This document shows, one piece after another, positions 1-5,995 of a stretch of 11,002 nt of DNA. The position numbers and the translations under genes were made by a program. Source of the DNA: an uncultured Clostridia bacterium. Its GTDB lineage: Bacteria > Bacillota > Clostridia > TANB77 > CAG-508. Numbering within the stretch: the stretch's first letter is position 1; every line of letters begins with the position of its first letter. The stretch spans positions 1-11,002 of the forward strand of contig CALXZS010000027.1 of the NCBI GenBank assembly GCA_944393305.1. Direction: 5' to 3'. The notes under the pieces were generated by a model. The model was given only the letters and a program-made list of their open reading frames with translations, had not been told where the DNA came from and ran no database searches.

Positions 1-18
1 AATGCTATTACTTATTAA

Positions 19-27
19 AAGGAGGTG
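19..27 (+). promoter_or_regulatory. Ribosome binding site that decides the radical SAM start
   Basis: AAGGAGGTG is a near-perfect Shine-Dalgarno sequence. It ends just before the ATG at 34, giving a normal spacing of 8 bases after GGAGG. A GTG in the same frame at 25 lies inside this site and so cannot be the start. The promoter lies left of the window. Confidence 0.8.
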
Positions 28-33
28 AGAAAA

Positions 34-1122
34 ATGATTTTTGGGAAAATAATGAAATATGGCAATGCTGAATTAAATGCTCAAGCGAAAGAAATGTTAG
101 CAGTTAAGCCACAACTCAGAAATTTATTTTGGGAAACTACGCTTAGATGTAATGCAAATTGTAAACATTGTGGAAGTCGTGCTGGTGGAAATATTAATGC
201 ACATGAAGATTTGAAAACAGATGAAATAAAAAAAGTGTTCAAGGAAATTGCCGACAGATACGACGCAAACAGCATATTGTTAAGTATAACTGGCGGAGAA
301 CCTCTAATAAGAGAAGATTTATTCGAAGTTATGCAATATGCATATGACCTTGGTTTCCACCATTGGGGAATGACTTCAAATGGTCTCTTAATTAATGATG
401 ATATTATTGAAAACATGAAGAAAACTGGTATGTCAACTATTTCCATAAGTATTGATGGGATTGAAAAAACTCATGATAATCTTAGAGGTATTCCAGGAGC
501 ATACAAAAAAACAATAGAAAATATTAAGAAACTAAAGGAAGCTAATTTTCTAAAGTCTTTGCAAGTTACAACTGTCATCACAAAAAAGTCAATAAATGAA
601 CTTGAAAAGCTGTATGAAGAAATGAAAGAATTAAACATTGATTCTTGGAGAGTTGTGAATATAGAGCCTATTGGACGAGCGAAAGATAATGCAGATTTAT
701 ATTTAGACAAAGATGACTATATTAATTTATTGAACTTCATTAAAAATAAGAGAAAAAAATCAAAGTTTGAAGTAACTTATGGATGTTCTCATTATTTAGG
801 AATGAATTATGAAATGGATGTAAGGGACCAATTCTTCTCATGCCAATCAGGTTACCAAATTGCTAGTATATTACATAATGGAGATATATTCGTTTGCCCC
901 AATGTTGAAAGACACGAAGAATTAATTCAAGGCAATGTTCGTAAAGATTCTTTTTGTGATGTATGGGAAAATGAGTTTAAAGTATTTAGAGACAGAACTA
1001 ATTATAAATATGATAAATGTGCTAATTGTGAAGATTGGAAATACTGCCAAGGGGATTCTCTACACACATGGGATTTTGTTAATAAAAAACCACGTCTATG
1101 TATAAATAAAATGATAAATTAA
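34..1122 (+). CDS. Radical SAM/SPASM peptide-modifying enzyme
   Basis: This is a 362-residue cytoplasmic enzyme expected to split S-adenosylmethionine at a [4Fe-4S] cluster and modify a peptide by radical chemistry. The cluster motif Cys-x3-Cys-x2-Cys is at residues 39, 43 and 46, and Gly-Gly-Glu-Pro is at 87-90 in the TIM-barrel core. The C-terminal third is a SPASM domain for auxiliary Fe-S clusters, with Cys at 251, 270, 288, 308, 329, 332, 338 and 356, including the CxxCx5C arrangement. From memory, the stretches Asn-Leu-Phe-Trp-Glu near 30 and Val-Trp-Glu-Asn plus Phe-Arg-Asp-Arg near 310-322 resemble the enzyme of the Bacteroidetes radical SAM/lipoprotein systems (TIGR04133-like). That assignment was not checked by search. 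The stop codon overlaps the ribosome binding site of the next gene, whose product is the likely substrate. The radical SAM/SPASM call is secure; the substrate is inferred from position. Confidence 0.92.
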   Translation: MIFGKIMKYGNAELNAQAKEMLAVKPQLRNLFWETTLRCNANCKHCGSRAGGNINAHEDLKTDEIKKVFKEIADRYDANSILLSITGGEPLIREDLFEVMQYAYDLGFHHWGMTSNGLLINDDIIENMKKTGMSTISISIDGIEKTHDNLRGIPGAYKKTIENIKKLKEANFLKSLQVTTVITKKSINELEKLYEEMKELNIDSWRVVNIEPIGRAKDNADLYLDKDDYINLLNFIKNKRKKSKFEVTYGCSHYLGMNYEMDVRDQFFSCQSGYQIASILHNGDIFVCPNVERHEELIQGNVRKDSFCDVWENEFKVFRDRTNYKYDKCANCEDWKYCQGDSLHTWDFVNKKPRLCINKMIN

Positions 1123-1135
1123 GGAGTAATGAATT

Positions 1136-1477
1136 ATGAAAAAGTTATTGAAAAAAATGAAGAAAACACTTATTGCAACAGTTATGAGTATTGGTGGGCT
1201 TACTACATCATCTTTTGGAACTAATGGTCCAGGAATACCACCACCAGTAACGCCACTATATGGGCCACCATCAGATCCAATAATAGCCCCTAATGTATTT
1301 CTATTCTTTAGAATAATTTCAGCTTTAATTATTTTTCTTATCGGTTTAGGAATTTTATTAAATAAGAAAATATCTAAAAAAGCTAAAATTATTATTACTA
1401 TTATTATTATAATACTACTAATTTTATTAATGATTTTTATACCAAATATTGTAATTAATTTTATGAAAGGAACATGA
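1136..1477 (+). CDS. Small Pro-rich membrane protein, putative radical SAM substrate
   Basis: This 113-residue protein belongs to no family I can name with certainty. It starts with a Lys-rich segment and a hydrophobic stretch (residues 11-28) that looks like a signal peptide, perhaps cleaved after Ser-Ser-Phe-Gly. Residues 30-52 form a short Gly/Pro-rich segment with nine prolines and one Leu-Tyr-Gly-Pro-Pro motif (41-45). Two membrane helices follow (54-75 and 85-107), joined by a basic loop (77-84). There is no cysteine, so it is neither a lipoprotein nor a thioether (sactipeptide-type) substrate. The ribosome binding site AAGGAG at 1121-1126 is 9 bases before the ATG. It sits between the radical SAM enzyme and a recombinase in one operon. 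The small lipoproteins next to related radical SAM enzymes in Bacteroidetes carry a similar Tyr-Gly-x-Pro motif (memory, unverified), which supports a substrate role. The second helix is encoded by a low-complexity ATT-rich tract at 1389-1440. Confidence 0.8.
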   Translation: MKKLLKKMKKTLIATVMSIGGLTTSSFGTNGPGIPPPVTPLYGPPSDPIIAPNVFLFFRIISALIIFLIGLGILLNKKISKKAKIIITIIIIILLILLMIFIPNIVINFMKGT

Positions 1478-1478
1478 T

Positions 1479-2474
1479 ATGATTAACACTGAAAACAATC
1501 CAGAATATTTGAACTCTTTTTTGCAATATTCTTTAACATATAAAAATAAATCACCGGAATCTGTAAATCAATATAATTGTGATTTAACTATGTTTTTAAG
1601 ATATATGAAGTACCACTTTCATTTGACTAATGAAAAGGAATTTAATAACATAAAAATAAAAGACTTTACTTTAGATGAACTAAGTAAAATTAAACAAGAA
1701 GATATTCATGCATTTATTTCCTATCTTTCTATTAATAGAAAATGTGGTCCTGCCACATGTGCTAGAAAAATATCTACAATTAGAATATTTTTTAAATATT
1801 TAACAATAACTGAAAAATTACTTGAAGATAACCCAGCACAAAACTTAGAAACGCCTAAATTAAATAAAAGACTGCCAAAATATCTTACTCTTGAAGATAG
1901 CCAGAAATTATTGAATGAAACTTATGCAGATGAAAATAATGAAAATAAAGAAAGAGATTTTGCAATTATTACCTTATTTTTAAATTGTGGTTTACGTTTG
2001 TCTGAACTTGTTGGAATAAATATTGCAGATATTAAATTTGATGATCAAAAGATGACAGTTATAGGTAAAGGAAATAAAGAACGTTCAATTTACTTAAATA
2101 AAGCTTGTATAAACGCAATTAAAGCATATCTTGAAGTTAGACCTAAAGAAGGTGTTAAAAAAGATAAAAAAGATTCAGATAAGGCATTGTTTTTGAGTAG
2201 TTATAGACAGAGAATTAGTAAACGTACTGTTGAAAATATTGTATCCAGAGAATTAACAAGAGCTGGTTTGGATACAACTAAATATTCAACTCATAAATTG
2301 AGACATACAGCTGCAACTCTAATGTATAAATATGGTGAAGTAGATATTAGAGCCCTTCAAGAACTTTTAGGACATCAAAGTATATCTACAACTGAAATAT
2401 ATACTCATGTAGACAATGAACAAGTAAGGACAGCTGTTGAAAGCAATCCCCTATCTCAATTTAAAGCAAAATAA
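1479..2474 (+). CDS. XerC/XerD-like tyrosine recombinase
   Basis: This 331-residue site-specific DNA recombinase has an N-terminal helical core-binding domain (about residues 8-112) and a C-terminal catalytic domain (about 134-318). All catalytic residues are present: Arg173 in Gly-Leu-Arg, Lys197 in the beta-hairpin Gly-Lys-Gly, His272 and Arg275 in His-Lys-Leu-Arg-His, His299 in Leu-Gly-His, and the nucleophile Tyr308. Length and layout fit chromosomal Xer proteins of Clostridia better than long phage integrases, although a mobile-element role is possible. The ATG lies one base after the stop of the small protein gene, and its ribosome binding site (AAAGGA, 1466-1471) is inside that gene, so the two are very likely translationally coupled. 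A perfect inverted repeat lies 84 bases downstream. I give no symbol because XerC, XerD and other relatives cannot be separated by eye. Confidence 0.93.
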   Translation: MINTENNPEYLNSFLQYSLTYKNKSPESVNQYNCDLTMFLRYMKYHFHLTNEKEFNNIKIKDFTLDELSKIKQEDIHAFISYLSINRKCGPATCARKISTIRIFFKYLTITEKLLEDNPAQNLETPKLNKRLPKYLTLEDSQKLLNETYADENNENKERDFAIITLFLNCGLRLSELVGINIADIKFDDQKMTVIGKGNKERSIYLNKACINAIKAYLEVRPKEGVKKDKKDSDKALFLSSYRQRISKRTVENIVSRELTRAGLDTTKYSTHKLRHTAATLMYKYGEVDIRALQELLGHQSISTTEIYTHVDNEQVRTAVESNPLSQFKAK

Positions 2475-2557
2475 GGCATTATTATTCATAATTTTGCTAG
2501 TAGTTACTGATATAATTATAGTATTCATATATGAAATGCGATATATATAAATTTTAG

Positions 2558-2592
2558 ATAAGTGTAATAAATAAGTATTACACTTATTTTTA
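2558..2592 (+). terminator. Hairpin after the recombinase gene
   Basis: A perfect 12-bp inverted repeat (ATAAGTGTAATA at 2558-2569, its complement at 2576-2587) encloses a 6-base loop and is followed by a short T-rich run. This fits a weak rho-independent terminator that separates the cassette from dpaB. The stem is AT-rich. The 6-base spacer also matches the geometry of a Xer-type recombination site, so the role is not certain. Confidence 0.6.
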
Positions 2593-2609
2593 TGTAAAAT
2601 CATATTATA
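2582..2609 (+). promoter_or_regulatory. Sigma-K-type promoter of dpaB
   Basis: CATATTATA at 2601-2609 matches the sigma-K -10 consensus CATAnnnTA exactly. The dinucleotide AC at 2582-2583, the core of the sigma-K -35, lies 17 bases upstream. The expected start near 2616 leaves a very short leader before the ribosome binding site at 2622-2630. Sigma-K acts in the mother cell late in sporulation, which is where the spoVF genes are expressed in Bacillus subtilis. The -35 lies in the right arm of the hairpin that ends the upstream cassette. Confidence 0.6.
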
Positions 2610-2632
2610 TACTATAATATGAAAGGAGGTAT

Positions 2633-3211
2633 ATGAAGTTTAAAGATTTAAAAATTGGTTTTGCATTAACTGGTTCTTTTTGTACTTTTTCAAAAACAAT
2701 TCCTAAAATTAAAGAATTAGTTGATGAAGGAGCAAAAGTCTTACCTATCATGTCTTTTAATGCATATAATTTAGATACTAAATTTGGAAAAGCAAAAGAC
2801 TTTATTGCTCAAATTGAGGATATTACTGGAAATGAAATTATTCATACTATACAAGGGGCTGAACCTATTGGACCTAAAAAATTAACAGATATTATGATAA
2901 TAGCTCCTACAACAGGAAATACAATTGCGAAACTTGCAAATGGTATAACTGATACTCCTGTTACAATGGCTGCTAAATCTCATTTAAGAAATGAAAATCC
3001 TTTGATTATAGCCATTTCAACAAATGATGCGTTAAGTGGTAGTGCGAAAAACATTGGTACATTATTAAATAAAAAGAATTTCTATTTTGTTCCTTTTTGT
3101 CAAGATAACCCTATAACAAAACCAAGATCAATTGTTTTTGATGAAAATTATATTATAAAAACAATTGAATATGCTATTAAAGGTGAACAAATTGAACCCA
3201 TTATTTTATGA
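2633..3211 (+). CDS. dpaB: Dipicolinate synthase subunit B
   Basis: This 192-residue flavoprotein-fold protein is the B subunit of dipicolinate synthase (SpoVFB). With DpaA it makes dipicolinic acid from a lysine-pathway intermediate in the mother cell; calcium dipicolinate then fills the spore core and gives heat resistance. The N-terminal Gly-Phe-Ala-Leu-Thr-Gly-Ser (9-15) is typical of the family. So are Ala-Pro-Thr-Thr-Gly-Asn-Thr (91-97), the stretch Met-Ala-Ala-Lys-Ser-His (112-117) and Pro-Phe-Cys-Gln-Asp-Asn-Pro (154-160). Length fits a complete protein. The start has a strong AGGAGG site with a short 3-base gap, and no better in-frame start exists. The gene stands alone: dpaA, normally just upstream, is not in the window, and a hairpin precedes the promoter. 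Confidence 0.93.
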   Translation: MKFKDLKIGFALTGSFCTFSKTIPKIKELVDEGAKVLPIMSFNAYNLDTKFGKAKDFIAQIEDITGNEIIHTIQGAEPIGPKKLTDIMIIAPTTGNTIAKLANGITDTPVTMAAKSHLRNENPLIIAISTNDALSGSAKNIGTLLNKKNFYFVPFCQDNPITKPRSIVFDENYIIKTIEYAIKGEQIEPIIL

Positions 3212-3224
3212 ATATAATTAATAT

Positions 3225-3266
3225 AAGCGTATATTTAAATTTCTTTTTTAAATATACGCTTTATTA
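3225..3266. terminator. Strong hairpin between convergent genes
   Basis: A perfect 15-bp stem (3225-3239 with 3247-3261) closes a 7-base loop and is followed by a T-rich run on the + strand. It sits exactly between the ends of dpaB (+) and the DUF308 gene (-), so it probably ends transcription from both sides, best for dpaB. Confidence 0.85.
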
Positions 3267-3866
3267 TTATTTTTCTTTTTTTACTTTTTTAACTTTCTTT
3301 TCGATTTGTTTTTCTATTTTCTGATACTCCCCTACTCTAGAAATAATTGAAAAGCTTTCGAAAATAGATATTAGTTCTACTATCATAAGTATTGCTCCAC
3401 AACACATTGTAAGTAATGCTAATGATTCAAATGGGTTGATTAATATTACAGCACCTAAAAGAGCATTGATTATTGACATAGCTAGTAGTATTCCCCAATG
3501 ACTGTCATAAATATCTCTAATATTTAAAGCAATTTGAAGTTTGAATATACTATCTACAACAATCCAAATACCTAATATGATAGGTAAAAAACTACTTATT
3601 GTATTGTAGTTACATACCAATAAAAATCCTAAAATGATATAGATTATAGCTTGTGCTAATTCACTACTAAAAAATCTGTATTCATTTTTTATTGAAAAGT
3701 ATGATACCAAATGTACTAGTCCGTCAATTACTAAAAGAATTCCAAATATCATCATAAGTGCATTAATTGTGCTGATTGGCTTAATAAACATAAATAAGCC
3801 AAATACTAATAATATAATAGACATTATAATAGAATTTCTACCTAATTTTCTAATATATTTTTCCAT
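3267..3866 (-). CDS. HdeD/DUF308-family membrane protein
   Basis: This 199-residue integral membrane protein has six predicted helices (about residues 12-29, 33-55, 70-86, 92-112, 124-143 and 147-169). They form the three helix pairs with a Gly-Ile-Leu-Leu-Val-Ile-Asp-Gly type repeat that marks the HdeD/DUF308 family. A second copy of the repeat reads Gly-Ile-Trp-Ile-Val-Val-Asp near 99-105. The tail (180-199) is a very Lys-rich cytoplasmic segment. HdeD is linked to acid resistance in Escherichia coli, but the role of the Firmicute members is unknown. The ATG has GGAGG 7 bases upstream. The gene follows prfB by 62 bases on the same strand with only a weak hairpin between them, so read-through from prfB is possible. 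Confidence 0.85.
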   Translation of the reverse strand: MEKYIRKLGRNSIIMSIILLVFGLFMFIKPISTINALMMIFGILLVIDGLVHLVSYFSIKNEYRFFSSELAQAIIYIILGFLLVCNYNTISSFLPIILGIWIVVDSIFKLQIALNIRDIYDSHWGILLAMSIINALLGAVILINPFESLALLTMCCGAILMIVELISIFESFSIISRVGEYQKIEKQIEKKVKKVKKEK

Positions 3867-3928
3867 ATCTATTCCTCCTTTGTTTATTTTACTATTATCT
3901 TAACACAATAAAAATTTTTTGTGAATAG

Positions 3929-5041
3929 TTATTGTAAAAATTTTTTTATGTGTTTTAAATATGCAAATATAAAGCCATTTAAATTCCCATCCATAACACT
4001 TTGTACGTCTCCTACTTCATAATTCGTTCTATGGTCTTTTACAAGTGTATATGGACAAAATACATATGAACGTATTTGACTTCCCCATGCAATTTCCATC
4101 TGAACACCTTTTAAGTCTTCTATTTTTTCTTTATTTGCTTGTTCTTTTAATGCTAATAACTTAGATTTTAACATTTTCATAGCAGTATCTCTATTTTGAA
4201 ATTGACTTCTTTCAGTTTGGCAAGCAACAACAATACCTGTTGGAATGTGAGTTAGTCTTACAGCTGATGAAGTTTTATTTATGTGTTGACCTCCTGCACC
4301 TGAAGCCCTATATACATCCATTTTTATATCATCTGGATTTATGTATACATCTTCATCATCATTGATTTCTGGTAGAACTTCTACTGAAGCAAATGATGTG
4401 TGTCTCCTTCCCCCACTATCAAATGGAGAAATTCTTACAAGTCTATGAACACCATGTTCACTTTTTAAATATCCATACGCATATGCACCAGAAACTAAAA
4501 ATGTAACACTTTTTATTCCTGCTTCTTCACCATCTAATAAATCTAATTCTTCTACTTTAAAATTGTTGGCATTTGCCCATCTTGTATACATTCTATATAA
4601 CATTTCTGCCCAATCTTGAGCTTCTGTTCCCCCTGCTCCTGGATGAATTGTTATAATAGCATTATTTTCATCATATTTATCAGATAATAATGTAGATATT
4701 TCCAATTCGTCAACTTCTTTTTCTATACTAATTAAATTATCATTTATTTCTCTTTCTAAATCACTATCTTTTTCTTCTGAAACTAATTCAAGCATTTCTG
4801 ATAATGTATTTACTTCTTTTTCAATATTTTTATATGAAGTTATTTTCTTTTTTATATTATTTATTTTTGATAATGTTTTAGCCATATTATTTGCATCATT
4901 CCAAAAATCTTGCTTTGTTGTTTGTTCTTCTAATGCCAAGAGTTCTGTTTCTAATTTATCAATAGAAAGCGATTCGCCTATTTCTCCAATTTTATTTTTT
5001 ATTGTTTCAATTTGTTTTGATGTTTCTTCTAAATCAAACAT
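3929..5041 (-). CDS. prfB: Peptide chain release factor 2
   Basis: This 370-residue release factor reads UAA and UGA stop codons in the ribosomal A site and triggers peptide release. The stop-recognition tripeptide Ser-Pro-Phe is at 205-207 and the catalytic Gly-Gly-Gln at 250-252, set in the usual Gly-Ala-Gly-Gly-Gln-His-Ile-Asn-Lys. The N-terminal helical domain (1-120) includes the family motif Asp-Phe-Trp-Asn-Asp at 45-49. Many bacterial prfB genes need a +1 frameshift at an in-frame UGA at codon 26. Here codon 25 is still CTT, but codon 26 is TCT and the frame is open throughout, so that autoregulation is absent. The ATG at 5041 has an AGGAGA site. The gene has its own promoter and is transcribed away from a 252-residue unknown gene. 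Confidence 0.97.
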   Translation of the reverse strand: MFDLEETSKQIETIKNKIGEIGESLSIDKLETELLALEEQTTKQDFWNDANNMAKTLSKINNIKKKITSYKNIEKEVNTLSEMLELVSEEKDSDLEREINDNLISIEKEVDELEISTLLSDKYDENNAIITIHPGAGGTEAQDWAEMLYRMYTRWANANNFKVEELDLLDGEEAGIKSVTFLVSGAYAYGYLKSEHGVHRLVRISPFDSGGRRHTSFASVEVLPEINDDEDVYINPDDIKMDVYRASGAGGQHINKTSSAVRLTHIPTGIVVACQTERSQFQNRDTAMKMLKSKLLALKEQANKEKIEDLKGVQMEIAWGSQIRSYVFCPYTLVKDHRTNYEVGDVQSVMDGNLNGFIFAYLKHIKKFLQ

Positions 5042-5075
5042 TTATTTTTCTCCTATTTTTGTATTATCTTTTACA

Positions 5076-5104
5076 ATTATACACTGCTTTATATAAAATT
5101 GCAA
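5076..5104 (-). promoter_or_regulatory. Sigma-A promoter of prfB
   Basis: Read on the minus strand, the -35 TTGCAA (5104-5099) and a perfect -10 TATAAT (5081-5076) are separated by 17 bases. Transcription would start near 5069, about 28 bases before the prfB start codon. This explains how prfB is expressed although secA is not directly upstream. Confidence 0.75.
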
Positions 5105-5110
5105 TTGCAA
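5099..5110. repeat. 12-bp palindrome between divergent promoters
   Basis: TTGCAATTGCAA is a perfect 12-bp palindrome. It includes the -35 of prfB and lies 6 bases from the -35 of the divergent gene, a position from which a dimeric DNA-binding protein could affect both promoters. AT-rich palindromes of this length do occur by chance, so an operator role is only a possibility. Confidence 0.4.
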
Positions 5111-5116
5111 AATTTA

Positions 5117-5145
5117 TTGAATTATCTAAATAATAATGTTATTAT
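5117..5145 (+). promoter_or_regulatory. Sigma-A promoter of the 252-residue unknown gene
   Basis: TTGAAT (5117-5122) and TATTAT (5140-5145) lie 17 bases apart. Transcription would start near 5152, just before the ribosome binding site at 5154-5160. The in-frame ATG at 5136 lies inside this promoter, which supports the start at 5172. Confidence 0.6.
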
Positions 5146-5171
5146 ATTTTTGTAAAGGAGATGTGTATAAG

Positions 5172-5930
5172 ATGGATAAAAATATTTTTACTAAATTTGT
5201 TGATAATTTTAAAAATGAAATTACAAATAATATGGTTTTAAAAGACGCAATTTATCAAGAAGAATTTAGCGGTAATTTTATAAAGATTACCAATTGTTTT
5301 AAGCAAATAGAATATACTAAGGATTTAATTGATAATAATGATTTTTATATAAATTACAGTAATCTTGCATTAATGTATAATGGTAATCCTAATATTTTAA
5401 TTCATATTCTATTAAATGCAGTATTTTTTAATTTTAATTTAACTTTATATGCTGATTCTTACTTAAAATTTCAGGCATGTGTTACTCAAATAGCCAAAGT
5501 TTTACTTGAAGAATATAATATGAAATTGAATATACAAATAATTGATAATAAAAGAGAACAACATATAAAAGATAACCAAAATACTTTTGATAAGATTATT
5601 TATGTTGGCGATTATTTTAATTTTAAAAATCTTCAATATTATATAACTACAACAATGCAATTCTCTTCTTATGGACATATTAAAGTATATGCCGGTGACT
5701 CAAATATTGATTCAGAACTTACTAAATTTGCGTATATGAATAATATTGAGCTAGAAATATATGAAAATTTTGACGAGTTTTTTGCTGAATTGAATAATGA
5801 TGATGATATTATATGCCTAGATAAAGAAAAATTAAGTCTGTTAGAAAAATTAGACTCCCCTACCCTACATATATATAATTTAGAGAAACTAAAATCCGGT
5901 TATATATGTCAATTTAGTTTAAATCACTAG
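5172..5930 (+). CDS. Hypothetical protein, possibly a degenerate aldehyde dehydrogenase-like domain
   Basis: I do not recognise this 252-residue soluble protein. The start at 5172 is chosen because AAAGGAG lies 11 bases upstream; the ATG at 5136 is upstream of the likely transcription start. It is acidic, rich in Asn, Ile and Phe, and has neither a signal peptide nor a membrane helix. Residues 70-125 (Asn-Gly-Asn-Pro, then alternating hydrophobic helix and strand) and 139-150 (Phe-Asp-Lys-Ile-Ile-Tyr-Val-Gly-Asp) recall the Rossmann-like cofactor half of aldehyde dehydrogenases. No catalytic Cys-Glu pair or cofactor loop is visible, so this is a weak structural guess. It diverges from prfB and is followed by a gene with its own promoter, so the neighbours give no clue to its job. 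Confidence 0.8.
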   Translation: MDKNIFTKFVDNFKNEITNNMVLKDAIYQEEFSGNFIKITNCFKQIEYTKDLIDNNDFYINYSNLALMYNGNPNILIHILLNAVFFNFNLTLYADSYLKFQACVTQIAKVLLEEYNMKLNIQIIDNKREQHIKDNQNTFDKIIYVGDYFNFKNLQYYITTTMQFSSYGHIKVYAGDSNIDSELTKFAYMNNIELEIYENFDEFFAELNNDDDIICLDKEKLSLLEKLDSPTLHIYNLEKLKSGYICQFSLNH

Positions 5931-5956
5931 ACTTGTTTACATAAATGTGATATAAT
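5928..5956 (+). promoter_or_regulatory. Extended -10 promoter of the 560-residue gene
   Basis: TATAAT at 5951-5956 is preceded by TG and one base (TGATATAAT), an extended -10. A partial -35 (TAGACT, 5928-5933) lies 17 bases upstream and overlaps the stop codon of the previous gene. The start would be near 5963, about 33 bases before the TTG start codon. Confidence 0.65.
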
Positions 5957-5995
5957 ATATATTAGCTTATTTAATAAATAATTAAGGGGGTTATT

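Noticed and set aside
25..33. GTG start three codons upstream for the radical SAM enzyme
   Set aside because: The GTG is part of the Shine-Dalgarno sequence itself; the ATG at 34 has correct spacing.
1389..1440. ATT-rich tandem repeat as a phase-variable tract
   Set aside because: Units are irregular and encode an isoleucine-rich membrane helix; changes in steps of three bases would not switch the frame.
2573..2600. A complete dif site
   Set aside because: Only the right half resembles dif; the left half matches poorly and AT-rich DNA gives such half-sites by chance.
3904..3923. Hairpin after prfB
   Set aside because: Five base pairs, a mismatch and three A-T pairs without a T-run on the prfB side; too weak to call a terminator.
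5136..5171. Upstream ATG for the 252-residue protein
   Set aside because: It lies before the likely transcription start and has no ribosome binding site; the extra 12 residues look like translated leader.
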